Source: NZQO01 sp002693605 | Lineage (GTDB): Bacteria > Bacteroidota > Bacteroidia > Flavobacteriales > Flavobacteriaceae | Reading direction: 5' to 3' | Length of the DNA: 37,175 nt | NCBI GenBank assembly: GCA_963972105.1 | Contig: CAXAVH010000014.1 | Location: 1-37,175 of the forward strand | In this document: positions 14,097 through 23,003 of the stretch, piece by piece | Layout of the letters: each line of letters starts with the position of its first letter | Position numbering within the stretch: the first letter of the stretch is position 1 | Made by a program: the position numbers and the translations under genes | The notes under the pieces: model-generated | The model's database searches: none | Told to the model about the DNA's origin: nothing | What the model saw: the letters and a program-made list of their open reading frames with translations, nothing else

Positions 14097-16085
14097 ATGG
14101 CAGCGTGTTGCGAACCACATAACGAGCCCGAAGGCGGCCATTTTCGATGGCTAGGGTCGTATACCGAGTTGTACTTTTCCTTGGCCAGCGGGTTTTGCCT
14201 ATTGGTAGGGTTTTTATTGGAAATAGGAAGCAATATTATAAGCCTCCCTTCAGTGACCGCATATCTGACAGCCTATTTTTTTGGGGGATTTTTCACCTTT
14301 CTCGAGGCAATAAAGAAGTTGCGGAAGGGTATTTTCGAAATAGATTTTCTAATGCTCGTGGCTGCTATAGGAGCGGCGTATCTCGGGAAATGGGCTGAAG
14401 GTGCGCTACTTCTCTTCTTATTCAGTTTGGGCCACGCACTAGAGCATTACGCTATGGGAAAGGCTAGAAGGTCGATCGCTGCCCTTACCGACCTTGCGCC
14501 GAAAACCGCTTTGGTAAAGATAAATGGTGACCTGAGGGAGACCGACATTACCAATCTATCAATAAATGATACCATTGTGGTGCGTCCCAACAGCAAAATT
14601 CCGGCCGATGGATTTATTGTAAGCGGTGAGAGTAGCGTTAATCAGGCCCCTATTACGGGGGAAAGTGTTCCCGTAGACAAAATAGCCGTGTTGCAACTGC
14701 CGACGACGTCCAAAGAGCAACAACATTTATCAGATATCCATCGCGTTTTTGCGGGCACCATCAACGGAAATGCTACCTTGGAGATAACTGTAACCAAAAA
14801 GGCCGAAGACTCTACATTAAGCCGCCTTATTACAATGGTAGAAGAGGCTAAGACCCAAAAATCTCCCACCCAGTTGTTTACCGATCGTTTTGAGAAATAT
14901 TATGTTCCTCTCGTGTTATTACTGGTTGTACTTTTAAATTTTGCCTATTTAGTTGTCAATGAGTCATGGAGCGATAGTTTTTATCGTGCTATGGCGGTTT
15001 TGGTAGCTGCCAGTCCTTGCGCCCTCGCCATTTCAACACCATCGGCGGTACTTAGCGGCATTGCCCGGGCAGCGCGAGGCGGGGTTCTCATAAAAGGCGG
15101 GAAACCACTGGAAGATTTAGGTTCGCTCACCGCTATCGCATTTGATAAGACGGGTACGTTGACGGAAGGAAGCCCAAAAATAACCGACGTAATACCGTTT
15201 CAATCCACTTCTAAAGGAACGTTGCTAGAATATGCCATTGCCGTAGAATCGCTCAGCGATCATCCATTGGCACGTGCCGTGGTACGCGATGGATTGCGCA
15301 TACTAGATAAAACTAGTGTCGTAGAGGCTCAAAATCTGGAATCTGTACACGGAAAAGGCATAGTGGCCACCTATAACGAGGAAAAAATACATATCGGTAA
15401 CCGCAGGTTATACGAAACGATGAATATTTCGATTCCCAGGGAAGTAGATGATATAGTAACACAACTAGAGAGCGCTGGCAAAACTACTATGCTATTAAAG
15501 AACGAATCAGCCTTCTTCGGCGTTTTGGGTCTTATGGATACTCCTCGACCTGTCGCCAAGAAAACGTTGGCGCAGTTAAGGCTGCTGGGCATTAAGCGAA
15601 TGGTTATGCTCACTGGCGATAATCAGCTTGTTGCAAATTCGGTCGCCCAGGAAATTGGGGTTGATCAAGCCACCGGTGGATTGCTTCCCGAAGAAAAGGT
15701 AGCAGCCATACAAAAACTCAAAAAACAAGAGAAAAAACTAGCTATGGTAGGCGACGGTGTTAATGATGCGCCCGCTATGGCGCACAGTACAGTAGGAATT
15801 GCCATGGGCGCCGCAGGAAGCGACGTTGCTCTGGAAACCGCCGATATTGCCTTAATGGCCGATAAACTGGAAACCCTTCCGTTTGCGATAGGATTGAGCC
15901 GAATGGCCAAAACCATAATCAAGGAAAACTTATGGATTAGTTTGGGGATGGTTGCAATCCTTGTACCCGCTACCATATTTAGCTGGGTTAATATTGGCGT
16001 AGCCGTTTTTTTCCACGAGGGCTCCACACTCTTGGTAGTACTCAACGCATTGCGGTTGCTGGCCTATGCCAAGCCAAAACCATAA
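14097..16085 (+). CDS. Heavy-metal P1B-type ATPase, P1B-4-like (CoaT/PfeT/CtpD-like)
   Basis: A 662-residue metal-exporting P-type ATPase. Motifs seen: TGES at 187-190 (A domain), SPC at 306-308 in the ion-path helix, the phosphorylated Asp350 in DKTGT, HP in LSDHPLA, MLTGDN, and GDGVNDAPA in the hinge. There is no N-terminal HMA domain; the only candidate N-terminal ligands are Cys4-Cys5, His8 and His15. Near the C-terminus is HEGST (from about His640) before NALRLL; this HEG motif, together with SPC, is typical of the P1B-4 group, which exports Co(II), Fe(II) or Zn(II). P1B-2 enzymes usually have an Asp-Gly motif there. A Ser/Gln/His insertion (about 201-215) is visible in the A domain. No metal-responsive regulator is adjacent. 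Confidence 0.92.
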   Translation: MAACCEPHNEPEGGHFRWLGSYTELYFSLASGFCLLVGFLLEIGSNIISLPSVTAYLTAYFFGGFFTFLEAIKKLRKGIFEIDFLMLVAAIGAAYLGKWAEGALLLFLFSLGHALEHYAMGKARRSIAALTDLAPKTALVKINGDLRETDITNLSINDTIVVRPNSKIPADGFIVSGESSVNQAPITGESVPVDKIAVLQLPTTSKEQQHLSDIHRVFAGTINGNATLEITVTKKAEDSTLSRLITMVEEAKTQKSPTQLFTDRFEKYYVPLVLLLVVLLNFAYLVVNESWSDSFYRAMAVLVAASPCALAISTPSAVLSGIARAARGGVLIKGGKPLEDLGSLTAIAFDKTGTLTEGSPKITDVIPFQSTSKGTLLEYAIAVESLSDHPLARAVVRDGLRILDKTSVVEAQNLESVHGKGIVATYNEEKIHIGNRRLYETMNISIPREVDDIVTQLESAGKTTMLLKNESAFFGVLGLMDTPRPVAKKTLAQLRLLGIKRMVMLTGDNQLVANSVAQEIGVDQATGGLLPEEKVAAIQKLKKQEKKLAMVGDGVNDAPAMAHSTVGIAMGAAGSDVALETADIALMADKLETLPFAIGLSRMAKTIIKENLWISLGMVAILVPATIFSWVNIGVAVFFHEGSTLLVVLNALRLLAYAKPKP

Positions 16086-16086
16086 A

Positions 16087-16111
16087 AAAAGCCCGGAATA
16101 TCCGGGCTTTT
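16087..16111. terminator. Bidirectional Rho-independent terminator
   Basis: Arms aaaagcccgga (16087-16097) and tccgggctttt (16101-16111) pair perfectly over a 3-base loop. It sits between the convergent stops of the metal ATPase (plus) and the BNR protein (minus) and can serve both. Confidence 0.88.
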
Positions 16112-16129
16112 CCAAAAGTAAATAAGATT

Positions 16130-19100
16130 CTATTTTTCTACATAGGGAGCTCCGGCATCGCGCAGCCTTCCGTAAATCACATCAAGCTTTTGTTGTGCCG
16201 TACTCAACTTGGCCTGGTAGTATTCCAATTGCTTGTTGATAATTTGCATTTGGTCTTTCTGGGACGGGGTAGGACCGTAGGTAGAACGTTCTATTCCGCG
16301 GTATACCGCGAACATTCGTTCGCCCACGGTAGGTTTGGTCTTTTCACCTACCTCTAGTTTGGCCAAATTGCCGTTCAACTGGGCATTTAAGCCGTTAAGG
16401 TCGGCAATTACCTGGTTTAACGCAGAGTCGAGCTCTCCCGGCATCGACTGGCTACGTTCCAAAGCTTGATGCATAGCTTTTGCCCGTTGCATCGATTTGT
16501 TCAACTCAATGTTGAGCGCTGAACTTTTTTCTACCGAAGTTTCGTACAATCTCCAAAAATCGGAAGCCACGGCCTTGGAAGAACCTTTCAAGGCTCCTTC
16601 TTTTAGCGGCTTCACATCAAAAGTGATTGGTTGTGAAACTTTAGACACCGTGCCGTTTTCAGACAGATACATCGTTGCGGTATAGGTTCCGGGAGGAGCG
16701 AGCAAACCTTGCGGAGACTCATTTTCGCCAGAATCCTGACGCATTGTTATGGCCTCGGCCGGCGGATAGCGCAAATCCCAGGCAATCCGGTGCACCCCTT
16801 TTTTGGCGGGTCCGGAAATCCTTCTTATCACTTGGCCTTCGGAATTGGCTACGGCTATTATAACTTTTGGGTCCTGCTGCAATTTTTCCTCCTGGAGAGC
16901 GTCCCAACCCGGAAACGGCACATCTTGGTTGCCAAGCTGTTTTTCCTTTTCCTGGCGTACATCTTCCTGTTTTTTCAAGCCATCTTTTAAATAATAGGTG
17001 AACACGGCACCAAACTCCGGATTGGGAGCTACGTAATGGGAATCGCCTTGGCTGCCCTTATCGGCGTCGAACCCGAGATGGGGCCGCGGGATATACCACC
17101 AAGCGTCGCGGGTTTCAAATAATTTTGCGTCTTGCTGAAGCGTGGCTTCAGAAATTTCCCGTAAGGCCGAATAATCATCTAAGATGAAGAATCCTCTTCC
17201 GAAGGAGGCCGCTACAAGATCGTTTTCTCGGCGTTGAATTGCCAAGTCGCGGAAGGAGATGGTAGGCACGCCTCCTTGCAATTCGGTCCACTGCTGGCCG
17301 CCATCGACGGTAAAGTAAATTCCGAACTCGGTTGCCGCGAACATGAGTCCCGGTTTCTCGTGGTCTTGAACCAATCTCCAAACCAGGGTGCGATCCGGTA
17401 GATTGTTGCTAATTGATTTCCAGCTGCGACCCCTATCGGTACTTTTCATAAGATAGGGATTGAAATCGCCATACTTATGATTGTCTAGAGCGACATATAC
17501 TGTATTCGCATCGAACAAATCGGCTTTGATATCGTTCACAAAGGCTGTGGCAGGTACTCCTGGCATATCGCCCACATTAATCTTTCGCCAATCGCCGCCC
17601 CCTTTTTCGGTAACCTGAATTAGTCCGTCATCGGTTCCGGCATATACGAGTCCAGCTTGTTTTGGCGATTCTGCCAAAGAAGTAATGGTATTGTAGTTGG
17701 ACATCGCGAACATATCCCAAGCACCATCCCACGATTGTTTTTTGCCCATGATGGGAAGTTCGATACGTTCTTGATCCTTGGTAAGATCGCCCGAAATGGC
17801 AGTCCAGGAATCACCGCGGTTGTCCGATTTCCACACGCGCTGCGAAGCGAAATAAATGGTGGTAGGGTTGTGCGGGCTCACCAAGATCGGGGCGTCCCAA
17901 TTAAAACGCTCGTAATCCTCTCCTTCGGCCGGTTGGGGCTGAATGTCCACAACTTCACCGGTACTCATATCGATTCGAGAGAGGGTTCCTTCTTGGCGCT
18001 CACCGTAAATAATATCGGGATTTCCCGGTTCGGTTGCGGGTTGATGGCCATCCCAGTTCAGGACAACGCGCCAATCGCTATTTTGAATTCCGTGTACATT
18101 ATCGGTACGCGAAGGCCCTCCTTGAGTGCTATTATCCTGGGTACCTCCATAAATATTGTAAAATGGTTTCGCATCGTCTACAGCTACCTTATAGTATTGG
18201 GTTATTGGAAGGTTATCAACGAATTTCCAGGTCTCGGTTAGATCGAAAGACTCATAAAGACCGCCATCGGTTCCCATAATCACGTAATCTGGGTCGCTAC
18301 TTTTAAATGCGATAGCGTGGTTATCACCGTGTTTGTTGCGCTCGTTCATTCTATAGAAAGTCTTTCCAGCATCATCGGAGACTTGCATACTTGCGTCCAT
18401 TAAGTAAAGTCTCCCTTCGTGATGCGGCGAAACGAAAAGTTCTTGATAGTAATGCGGACCGGTTCCGCCGGAAACGGCATCCGATTGTTTCGTCCAGGAG
18501 TTACCGCCATCGGTAGACATAAAGAGCCCTCCCTTTCTACGATTTAACTCTATGGCCGCATAAATAGTATTTGAATCGTGGGGGGATACGGCTAAGCCAA
18601 TTTTACCCATATTCGATTTTGGCAAACCGTTTTCCAGTTCCGTCCAAGTTTCCCCACCGTCATCACTGCGATAGATTCCGGATTTTGGTCCTCCACCCAT
18701 ATAGGCCGCCACGGTGCGGTGGTGCTGCCAGGTTGCGGCGTACAACCGGTCCATGTTGTTCGGGTCCAATTCCAGATCGGTTACACCGGTCCATTCGGAA
18801 TCGCCCAAGGTCTTCGTCCAGGTTTTACCCCCGTCGGTGGTCTTGAAGAGACCACGGTCGCCTCCCTTGTTCCAGAGGGGTCCTTGTGCCGTGACCCAAA
18901 CTGTGTCACTATCATCGGGGTGAACCACAATTCGGGAAATGTGCTGAGAATCTTTCAGACCCATGTTTTTCCACGATTTGCCACCGTCGTCACTGCGATA
19001 AACACCATCGCCAAAACCTACGTGGCGGCCACCAACATCCTCGCCGGTTCCCACCCAAATGGTCTCGGGATTATTTGGGTCTATGGTTACGGTACCGATA

Positions 19101-19405
19101 GAGTAGGAAGTTTCATTATCGAAAATTGGGGTCCAGGTAGTTCCTGAATTTACTGTTTTCCAAACACCGCCAGAACCTACAGCCACGTACCAAACATTTT
19201 CATTATCTGGATGAATGGCAATGTGCGAAATACGACCGCTCATAAAAGCTGGACCGATATTCCGAAGTTTAAGCCCAGAAAGTACGGAGTCATTAAGTAC
19301 GCGGTTGGTGGTTTGGTTCTTTTTTTTTGATCGTTGGGCGTGCGCGGGGCTTAGGGGAAAACATAAGAACACCAGGAGCAAGCCGAGGAGGGAATAGTTT
19401 TTCAT
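16130..19405 (-). CDS. Large exported BNR/sortilin (VPS10)-like beta-propeller protein, copy 1
   Basis: A 1091-residue protein with signal peptide 1-23 (ending AHAQ). From about 45 to 740 there are repeated BNR/Asp-box motifs of the form S-x-D-G-G-x-x-W (e.g. SDDGGKSW, TTDGGKTW, STDGGNSW), each with flanking strands that fit the ten-bladed sortilin/VPS10-type propeller. Around 865-960 is a beta domain with HRIAWDLRYPP, and the last 130 residues are helical and probably coiled coil. There is no T9SS sorting domain. Annotation pipelines often call such proteins glycosyl hydrolase or sialidase, but the Asp boxes are structural, and no sialidase arginine triad is evident. The molecular function is unknown. 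A paralogue lies at 30677-33820. Confidence 0.88.
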   Translation of the reverse strand: MKNYSLLGLLLVFLCFPLSPAHAQRSKKKNQTTNRVLNDSVLSGLKLRNIGPAFMSGRISHIAIHPDNENVWYVAVGSGGVWKTVNSGTTWTPIFDNETSYSIGTVTIDPNNPETIWVGTGEDVGGRHVGFGDGVYRSDDGGKSWKNMGLKDSQHISRIVVHPDDSDTVWVTAQGPLWNKGGDRGLFKTTDGGKTWTKTLGDSEWTGVTDLELDPNNMDRLYAATWQHHRTVAAYMGGGPKSGIYRSDDGGETWTELENGLPKSNMGKIGLAVSPHDSNTIYAAIELNRRKGGLFMSTDGGNSWTKQSDAVSGGTGPHYYQELFVSPHHEGRLYLMDASMQVSDDAGKTFYRMNERNKHGDNHAIAFKSSDPDYVIMGTDGGLYESFDLTETWKFVDNLPITQYYKVAVDDAKPFYNIYGGTQDNSTQGGPSRTDNVHGIQNSDWRVVLNWDGHQPATEPGNPDIIYGERQEGTLSRIDMSTGEVVDIQPQPAEGEDYERFNWDAPILVSPHNPTTIYFASQRVWKSDNRGDSWTAISGDLTKDQERIELPIMGKKQSWDGAWDMFAMSNYNTITSLAESPKQAGLVYAGTDDGLIQVTEKGGGDWRKINVGDMPGVPATAFVNDIKADLFDANTVYVALDNHKYGDFNPYLMKSTDRGRSWKSISNNLPDRTLVWRLVQDHEKPGLMFAATEFGIYFTVDGGQQWTELQGGVPTISFRDLAIQRRENDLVAASFGRGFFILDDYSALREISEATLQQDAKLFETRDAWWYIPRPHLGFDADKGSQGDSHYVAPNPEFGAVFTYYLKDGLKKQEDVRQEKEKQLGNQDVPFPGWDALQEEKLQQDPKVIIAVANSEGQVIRRISGPAKKGVHRIAWDLRYPPAEAITMRQDSGENESPQGLLAPPGTYTATMYLSENGTVSKVSQPITFDVKPLKEGALKGSSKAVASDFWRLYETSVEKSSALNIELNKSMQRAKAMHQALERSQSMPGELDSALNQVIADLNGLNAQLNGNLAKLEVGEKTKPTVGERMFAVYRGIERSTYGPTPSQKDQMQIINKQLEYYQAKLSTAQQKLDVIYGRLRDAGAPYVEK

Positions 19406-19534
19406 AAAAGTGTAGATAATTTAATTAGTCTTCCTAAAAATATTCAAAAAGACTATCTCCTCTCTATATGTTAAGAACATTAACTATTATTTTAACAAGT
19501 TTCTAACATTTCTGTCCATCGCAATTCTGAAAAC

Positions 19535-20122
19535 CTAAAAAAGTAGCGGATGCGGAAGAAAAGCCACCGCACCGGGAGATAGGTTTTCCAACGTTTGGAA
19601 ACCGATACGCATTCGCACTAATCTCAGGGTTGGGTGCCCGACGGCCGCAGTCATTTTCTTGACTTGCCTAAATTTTCCCTCTTTGAGCGTTATGGATATC
19701 CAGCTCGTGGGCCCGTGGCGCGCGTCCCTGATTTTCTTGCCCCGCTCGGGAAATGATGGTGCGGAATTCAATAGACGGACTTGACAGGGAAGGGTTGTGT
19801 ATCTTTTTCCGTTGAAGCCTATTTCCACACCTTGCTTTAATTTCGAAATAGCTTCTGGGGTAATTAGGCCGTCAACCTGGCAATAATATTCCTTTTCAAC
19901 AGCACCGGAAGTTATCGTGGCGCTCGTCTTACCACAGGTTGTCAACAATAGCAAGCCCTCGGTGTTTTCATCTAGGCGACCAATTGCCATAGTGCCTTCG
20001 GGAAAATCGTAAAGTTCGCCCAACAGCCGCTTTTTGTGGCTCTTCGGGCCATTATTTATGAACTGGCTAAGATAGCCGATGGGTTTGTATAACTTGAAAT
20101 GTGATGGGGTAGGGGTAGTCAT
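19535..20122 (-). CDS. rluE: rRNA pseudouridine synthase, RsuA/RluE-like without S4 domain
   Basis: A 195-residue protein. The catalytic motif GRLDENTEGLLLLT places the active-site Asp at residue 51, and other family motifs follow: LYKPIGYLSQ, EKEYYCQVDG, EGKFRQVKKM and VRMRIG. There is no N-terminal S4 domain, as in RluE, which modifies U2457 of E. coli 23S rRNA. The E-subgroup assignment is likely but not proven. I chose the ATG at 20120-20122. A TTG four codons upstream overlaps the -7 box and could not be in the transcript, so the mRNA probably has almost no leader. It is a monocistronic minus-strand gene. Confidence 0.88.
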   Translation of the reverse strand: MTTPTPSHFKLYKPIGYLSQFINNGPKSHKKRLLGELYDFPEGTMAIGRLDENTEGLLLLTTCGKTSATITSGAVEKEYYCQVDGLITPEAISKLKQGVEIGFNGKRYTTLPCQVRLLNSAPSFPERGKKIRDARHGPTSWISITLKEGKFRQVKKMTAAVGHPTLRLVRMRIGFQTLENLSPGAVAFLPHPLLF

Positions 20123-20131
20123 TGCCGATTG

Positions 20132-20139
20132 CAAAGGTA
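20132..20139 (-). promoter_or_regulatory. Bacteroidota -7 promoter box of the pseudouridine synthase gene
   Basis: The minus strand reads tacctttg, an exact TAnnTTTG match, only 9 bases before the ATG at 20122. Transcription would begin within a few bases of the start codon, and this excludes the upstream TTG as a start. Confidence 0.55.
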
Positions 20140-20172
20140 CAGCGATATTTATACTGATAATGAACTTGCAAC

Positions 20173-20204
20173 AAAAAAAGCCGAGCAGCGCGTGGCTGCT
20201 CGGC
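20173..20204 (-). terminator. Strong Rho-independent terminator on the minus strand
   Basis: A perfect 10-bp stem, gccgagcagc (20180-20189) with gctgctcggc (20195-20204), has a 5-base loop and, on the minus strand, is followed by seven T's (20173-20179). It lies 24 bases after the stop of the frameshifted small gene at 20229-20508, which supports that region being, or having been, a transcribed gene. Confidence 0.88.
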
Positions 20205-20228
20205 TTCCTCTTGGTTGGCCGCTACTCG

Positions 20229-20508
20229 TTACAGGGCGTACTTGTTTCGTTTGTAGAAGAAAGGGTCGGCATACGTCTCGGCTATTTCCAAATAAGGTGA
20301 GAAGCGTCTTTTTTTCCGGGTTAGGGTCTTGCACCGTTCCATTAATTTTCGTTCTAATCGCATAGCGGTCTCATTTTTGCTCTGTACAGAGCGATTGATT
20401 GATTGATGAATGCTCTCCAGGTTAGCGAAAACGTCGCTTGCTGTTCCAAGTGTAACTTTTTGAAGTCTTTACTCGTTCGGTCAATTGGTTGCTGTCTAAT
20501 GTTCTCAT
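20229..20508 (-). pseudogene. Small basic protein gene interrupted by a one-base frameshift
   Basis: From an ATG at 20506-20508 the minus strand encodes MRTLDSNQLTERVK and then runs into a stop at 20422-20424. One base over, a frame open from 20468 to a stop at 20229-20231 encodes LQKVTLGTASDVFANLESIH, and later AMRLERKLMERCKT, RRFSPYLEIAETYADPFF and a final YKRNKYAL. Joining the two frames near 20463-20470 gives a coherent protein of about 92 residues: helical, basic, with an aromatic C-terminus and no known family. The second frame has no ATG, GTG or TTG before an internal Met, so it cannot easily start alone. A strong terminator follows. Possible explanations are a recent inactivating indel, a sequencing or assembly error, or a translational +1 frameshift. 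Confidence 0.6.
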
Positions 20509-20683
20509 AATTTCTAGTTGTTTAATGATTGATCTGATTACTTAAAAGACGAGCGACTATAAAATATGTTACAGTACTATGCATTACAAAGTACATATTT
20601 AACACTTTTTAACATAATTTGTTCATTTTTGAACTTAAAATGGATGCATATGGGTTGAAAGAAAGTTTGAGAATGTTCTGAAA

Positions 20684-20718
20684 TTTGCTTTCAAAACAGC
20701 TAAAAGATAGTATTTTTG
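20684..20718 (+). promoter_or_regulatory. Candidate TTTG / TAnnTTTG promoter for the helicase gene
   Basis: A TTTG at 20684-20687 and tatttttg at 20711-20718 match both halves of the Bacteroidota promoter consensus with 23 bases between them, slightly long. The ATG of the helicase gene is at 20747. Confidence 0.5.
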
Positions 20719-20746
20719 CATCCTTGTTTTCTGAAAGAAATCACTT

Positions 20747-22306
20747 ATGTCTACCCAAGATCCGCACATAGCCCTTACCGAAAAAAAGACCGATAAGGAC
20801 CTTTATAACTACCAGAAAGGAGCCATCGACAAAATTTTCAAAAGTTTTGAAGAGGCACCCGATGATTATCACTTGCTCTATCAGCTACCAACGGGAGGAG
20901 GAAAGACGGTAATATTTTCAGAAATTGTAAGACAGTACCTAAAGACGAGGCAAAAAAAGGTACTGGTTATGACCCACCGTATCGAGCTTTGTAAGCAAAC
21001 CTCCACCATGTTAACTGAATTTGGTGTGGTAAACAAGGTCATAAACAGTACAGCCAACCTTGAGGACCAGGAAAAATACAGTTGTTTCGTGGCAATGGTA
21101 GAAACGCTTAACAACCGGTTGCGCGATGACAAGCTAGACATTTCGGATATTGGCCTGGTTATTATCGATGAGGCCCATTACAACTCTTTCACCAAACTAT
21201 TTAAATATTTTGAAAAGTCGTTCATCCTTGGGGTAACGGCCACTCCGCTCAGTTCAAACATTGAACTTCCTATGAACGAGCGTTATGACGAGCTGATCGT
21301 GGGCGAAAGTATTCCGGCACTGATAGAGAACGAATTTTTGGCGAACGCCGTCAATTATTCCTATAATGTTGGACTAACCTCACTCGTAGTTGGCTCTAAC
21401 GGCGATTATACCGTTCAATCCTCAGACGATCTCTATACGGGCACCGATATGCTCAGCAGATTGTTACAGGCGTACGAGGAACGTTCCAAGGGAAAGAAAA
21501 CGCTAATCTTCAACAATGGTATCAATACCTCGCTTTACGTGTACGACACCTTTAAGCGAGCGGGCTACCCGGTGATGCACCTGGATAATACGGCAAGTAA
21601 GAAACAGCGAAAAATGATTTTGAGATGGTTTCGGGAAACCCCCGATGCCATCCTTACCTCGGTAAGTATCCTTACCACCGGATTCGATGAGCCTACTGTT
21701 GACACCATCATCCTTAATAGGGCAACGCGCTCGTTGACCCTCTATTACCAGATGATTGGTCGGGGTTCTCGAATTACCGATAACAAGACGACCTTCAATG
21801 TAATTGACCTGGGCAATAATTTTTACCGATTTGGTCCCTGGGGAGAAGACCTAGATTGGCAGGGCATTTTCAAGTCGCCCCGTTTTTACCTCGACCATTT
21901 GCAGGATGACGAGGAAATAGAGAACAACTTTCGGTATGAAATGCCGGAAGAGCTTCGCGCGCAATTTGCCAAGAGCGAAGATGTTTACTTCGACGTAAAG
22001 AAAGCCTATACCGAATCGGTCAAAAACGGAGAATCGACCAAGGTCATTTTGGAGCGCTCTATCCATCAACATGCAACCATTTGCATCGAGAATAGCGAAG
22101 ACGTGTTCGATGCCCTAATCTTGGCAAAGGAACTGGGCGAGGATATAGATCAGCGCATTGACAGGTACACTAAGTGCATTAGCAAGAGCACGCATAACTT
22201 CGTTACCTGGCTCAAGGACGATTACCGAAAAAAACTGCGCAGCTACCTCCGTGAAAACTTTGACAATATGTTCGAGGAAATTCACGGCTTTCCGCCCGAA
22301 GATTAA
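20747..22306 (+). CDS. SF2 DEAD/DEAH-box helicase, RadD-like
   Basis: A 519-residue protein with a complete SF2 core: Walker A PTGGGKT at 48-54, motif Ia THRIELC near 76-82, Walker B DEAH at 141-144, motif III TAT at 164-166, and in the second RecA lobe TTGFDEPTVD and motif VI QMIGRGSR. The C-terminal 150 residues are a helical domain of unknown role. Similarity in layout to E. coli RadD and to the helicase part of type III restriction (Res) proteins is evident, but there is no nuclease motif and no methyltransferase nearby, so a restriction role is not supported. A general DNA or RNA repair helicase is more likely. It is probably transcribed alone. Confidence 0.88.
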   Translation: MSTQDPHIALTEKKTDKDLYNYQKGAIDKIFKSFEEAPDDYHLLYQLPTGGGKTVIFSEIVRQYLKTRQKKVLVMTHRIELCKQTSTMLTEFGVVNKVINSTANLEDQEKYSCFVAMVETLNNRLRDDKLDISDIGLVIIDEAHYNSFTKLFKYFEKSFILGVTATPLSSNIELPMNERYDELIVGESIPALIENEFLANAVNYSYNVGLTSLVVGSNGDYTVQSSDDLYTGTDMLSRLLQAYEERSKGKKTLIFNNGINTSLYVYDTFKRAGYPVMHLDNTASKKQRKMILRWFRETPDAILTSVSILTTGFDEPTVDTIILNRATRSLTLYYQMIGRGSRITDNKTTFNVIDLGNNFYRFGPWGEDLDWQGIFKSPRFYLDHLQDDEEIENNFRYEMPEELRAQFAKSEDVYFDVKKAYTESVKNGESTKVILERSIHQHATICIENSEDVFDALILAKELGEDIDQRIDRYTKCISKSTHNFVTWLKDDYRKKLRSYLRENFDNMFEEIHGFPPED

Positions 22307-22391
22307 TGACAACTAGACAGTAAAACAGGCAATTGCGAAATAGTTCCACTATTTTTTAAAATTGGTAGACTTTTTGCAGTATATATTTAAT

Positions 22392-23003
22392 ATGAAGAAG
22401 AAACGTAGTAGCGGCGAAAACCTGAAACGCCTCCACAAATATTACAACTATACCGGATTCTATTCCTTTGTGGGAATGAGCCTTAAAAAGGCGTTCCTTC
22501 CAATAGTGTTTTTCATATTGGCTATTTTCCTATTGGATCGCTTCGTCATCGATTTCAGTGATTTCTTTACCGATGTTACCCATACCTACGCCCCTATTAG
22601 CATATTGTTGGTGTTCTTTGCCAGCGAAGCTGTACTGGGCCTTATTCCGCCGGAAATCTTCATTGCGTGGTCCAACAAGACTTCCGCGCCCGTGCTGTAC
22701 TTAAGTATCCTCGCAACCCTATCGTATCTTGGCGGGATCGTAAGTTATTTTATCGGAAAATGGATCCTAAATATCCCGGCAGTATTCAATTATATGGAAG
22801 GGAAAATGAAGAAACACCTTAACAACATTCGTAGGTGGGGTGGTTTTCTCATTATCGTTGGCGCCCTGTTGCCAATTCCCTTCTCGATGACGAGCATGGC
22901 AGCTGGAACCATCAACTACAAGTTCAGCAATTACCTATTGTTCGGCTTGCTCCGTTTCGCCCGTTTCGCAATATATGGCGTCGCCATTTTCAGCGTAATG
23001 TAG
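22392..23003 (+). CDS. VTT/DedA-like (SNARE-associated, TVP38 family) membrane protein
   Basis: A 203-residue protein from the ATG at 22392; an upstream TTG in the same frame adds ten residues and is less likely. The start is basic (MKKKRSSGENLKR), with membrane helices at about 35-52, 68-85, 100-125, 150-172 and 180-200. The VTT features are present: an acidic-Pro motif (ASEAVLGLIPPE, 77-88) in the first re-entrant region and a later RWGGFLIIVGALLPIPFSM with a Gly-rich AAGTINY. DedA/VTT proteins act as phospholipid scramblases or flippases and affect envelope homeostasis; this specific activity is inference. There is no clear terminator after the stop. Confidence 0.8.
   Translation: MKKKRSSGENLKRLHKYYNYTGFYSFVGMSLKKAFLPIVFFILAIFLLDRFVIDFSDFFTDVTHTYAPISILLVFFASEAVLGLIPPEIFIAWSNKTSAPVLYLSILATLSYLGGIVSYFIGKWILNIPAVFNYMEGKMKKHLNNIRRWGGFLIIVGALLPIPFSMTSMAAGTINYKFSNYLLFGLLRFARFAIYGVAIFSVM

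Noticed and set aside
16130..19405. Sialidase/glycosyl hydrolase activity suggested by Asp-box repeats
   Set aside because: Asp boxes are structural and occur in many propellers; no arginine triad or catalytic Tyr/Glu arrangement of sialidases was seen in either copy.
20379..20392. Perfect palindrome gctctgtacagagc as an operator
   Set aside because: It lies inside the reconstructed frame of the small frameshifted gene, far from a promoter, and is most simply explained as chance.
20747..22306. Type III restriction or defence helicase
   Set aside because: Only the SF2 helicase core is present, with no nuclease motif, methyltransferase or other defence gene nearby. A RadD-like housekeeping role fits better.
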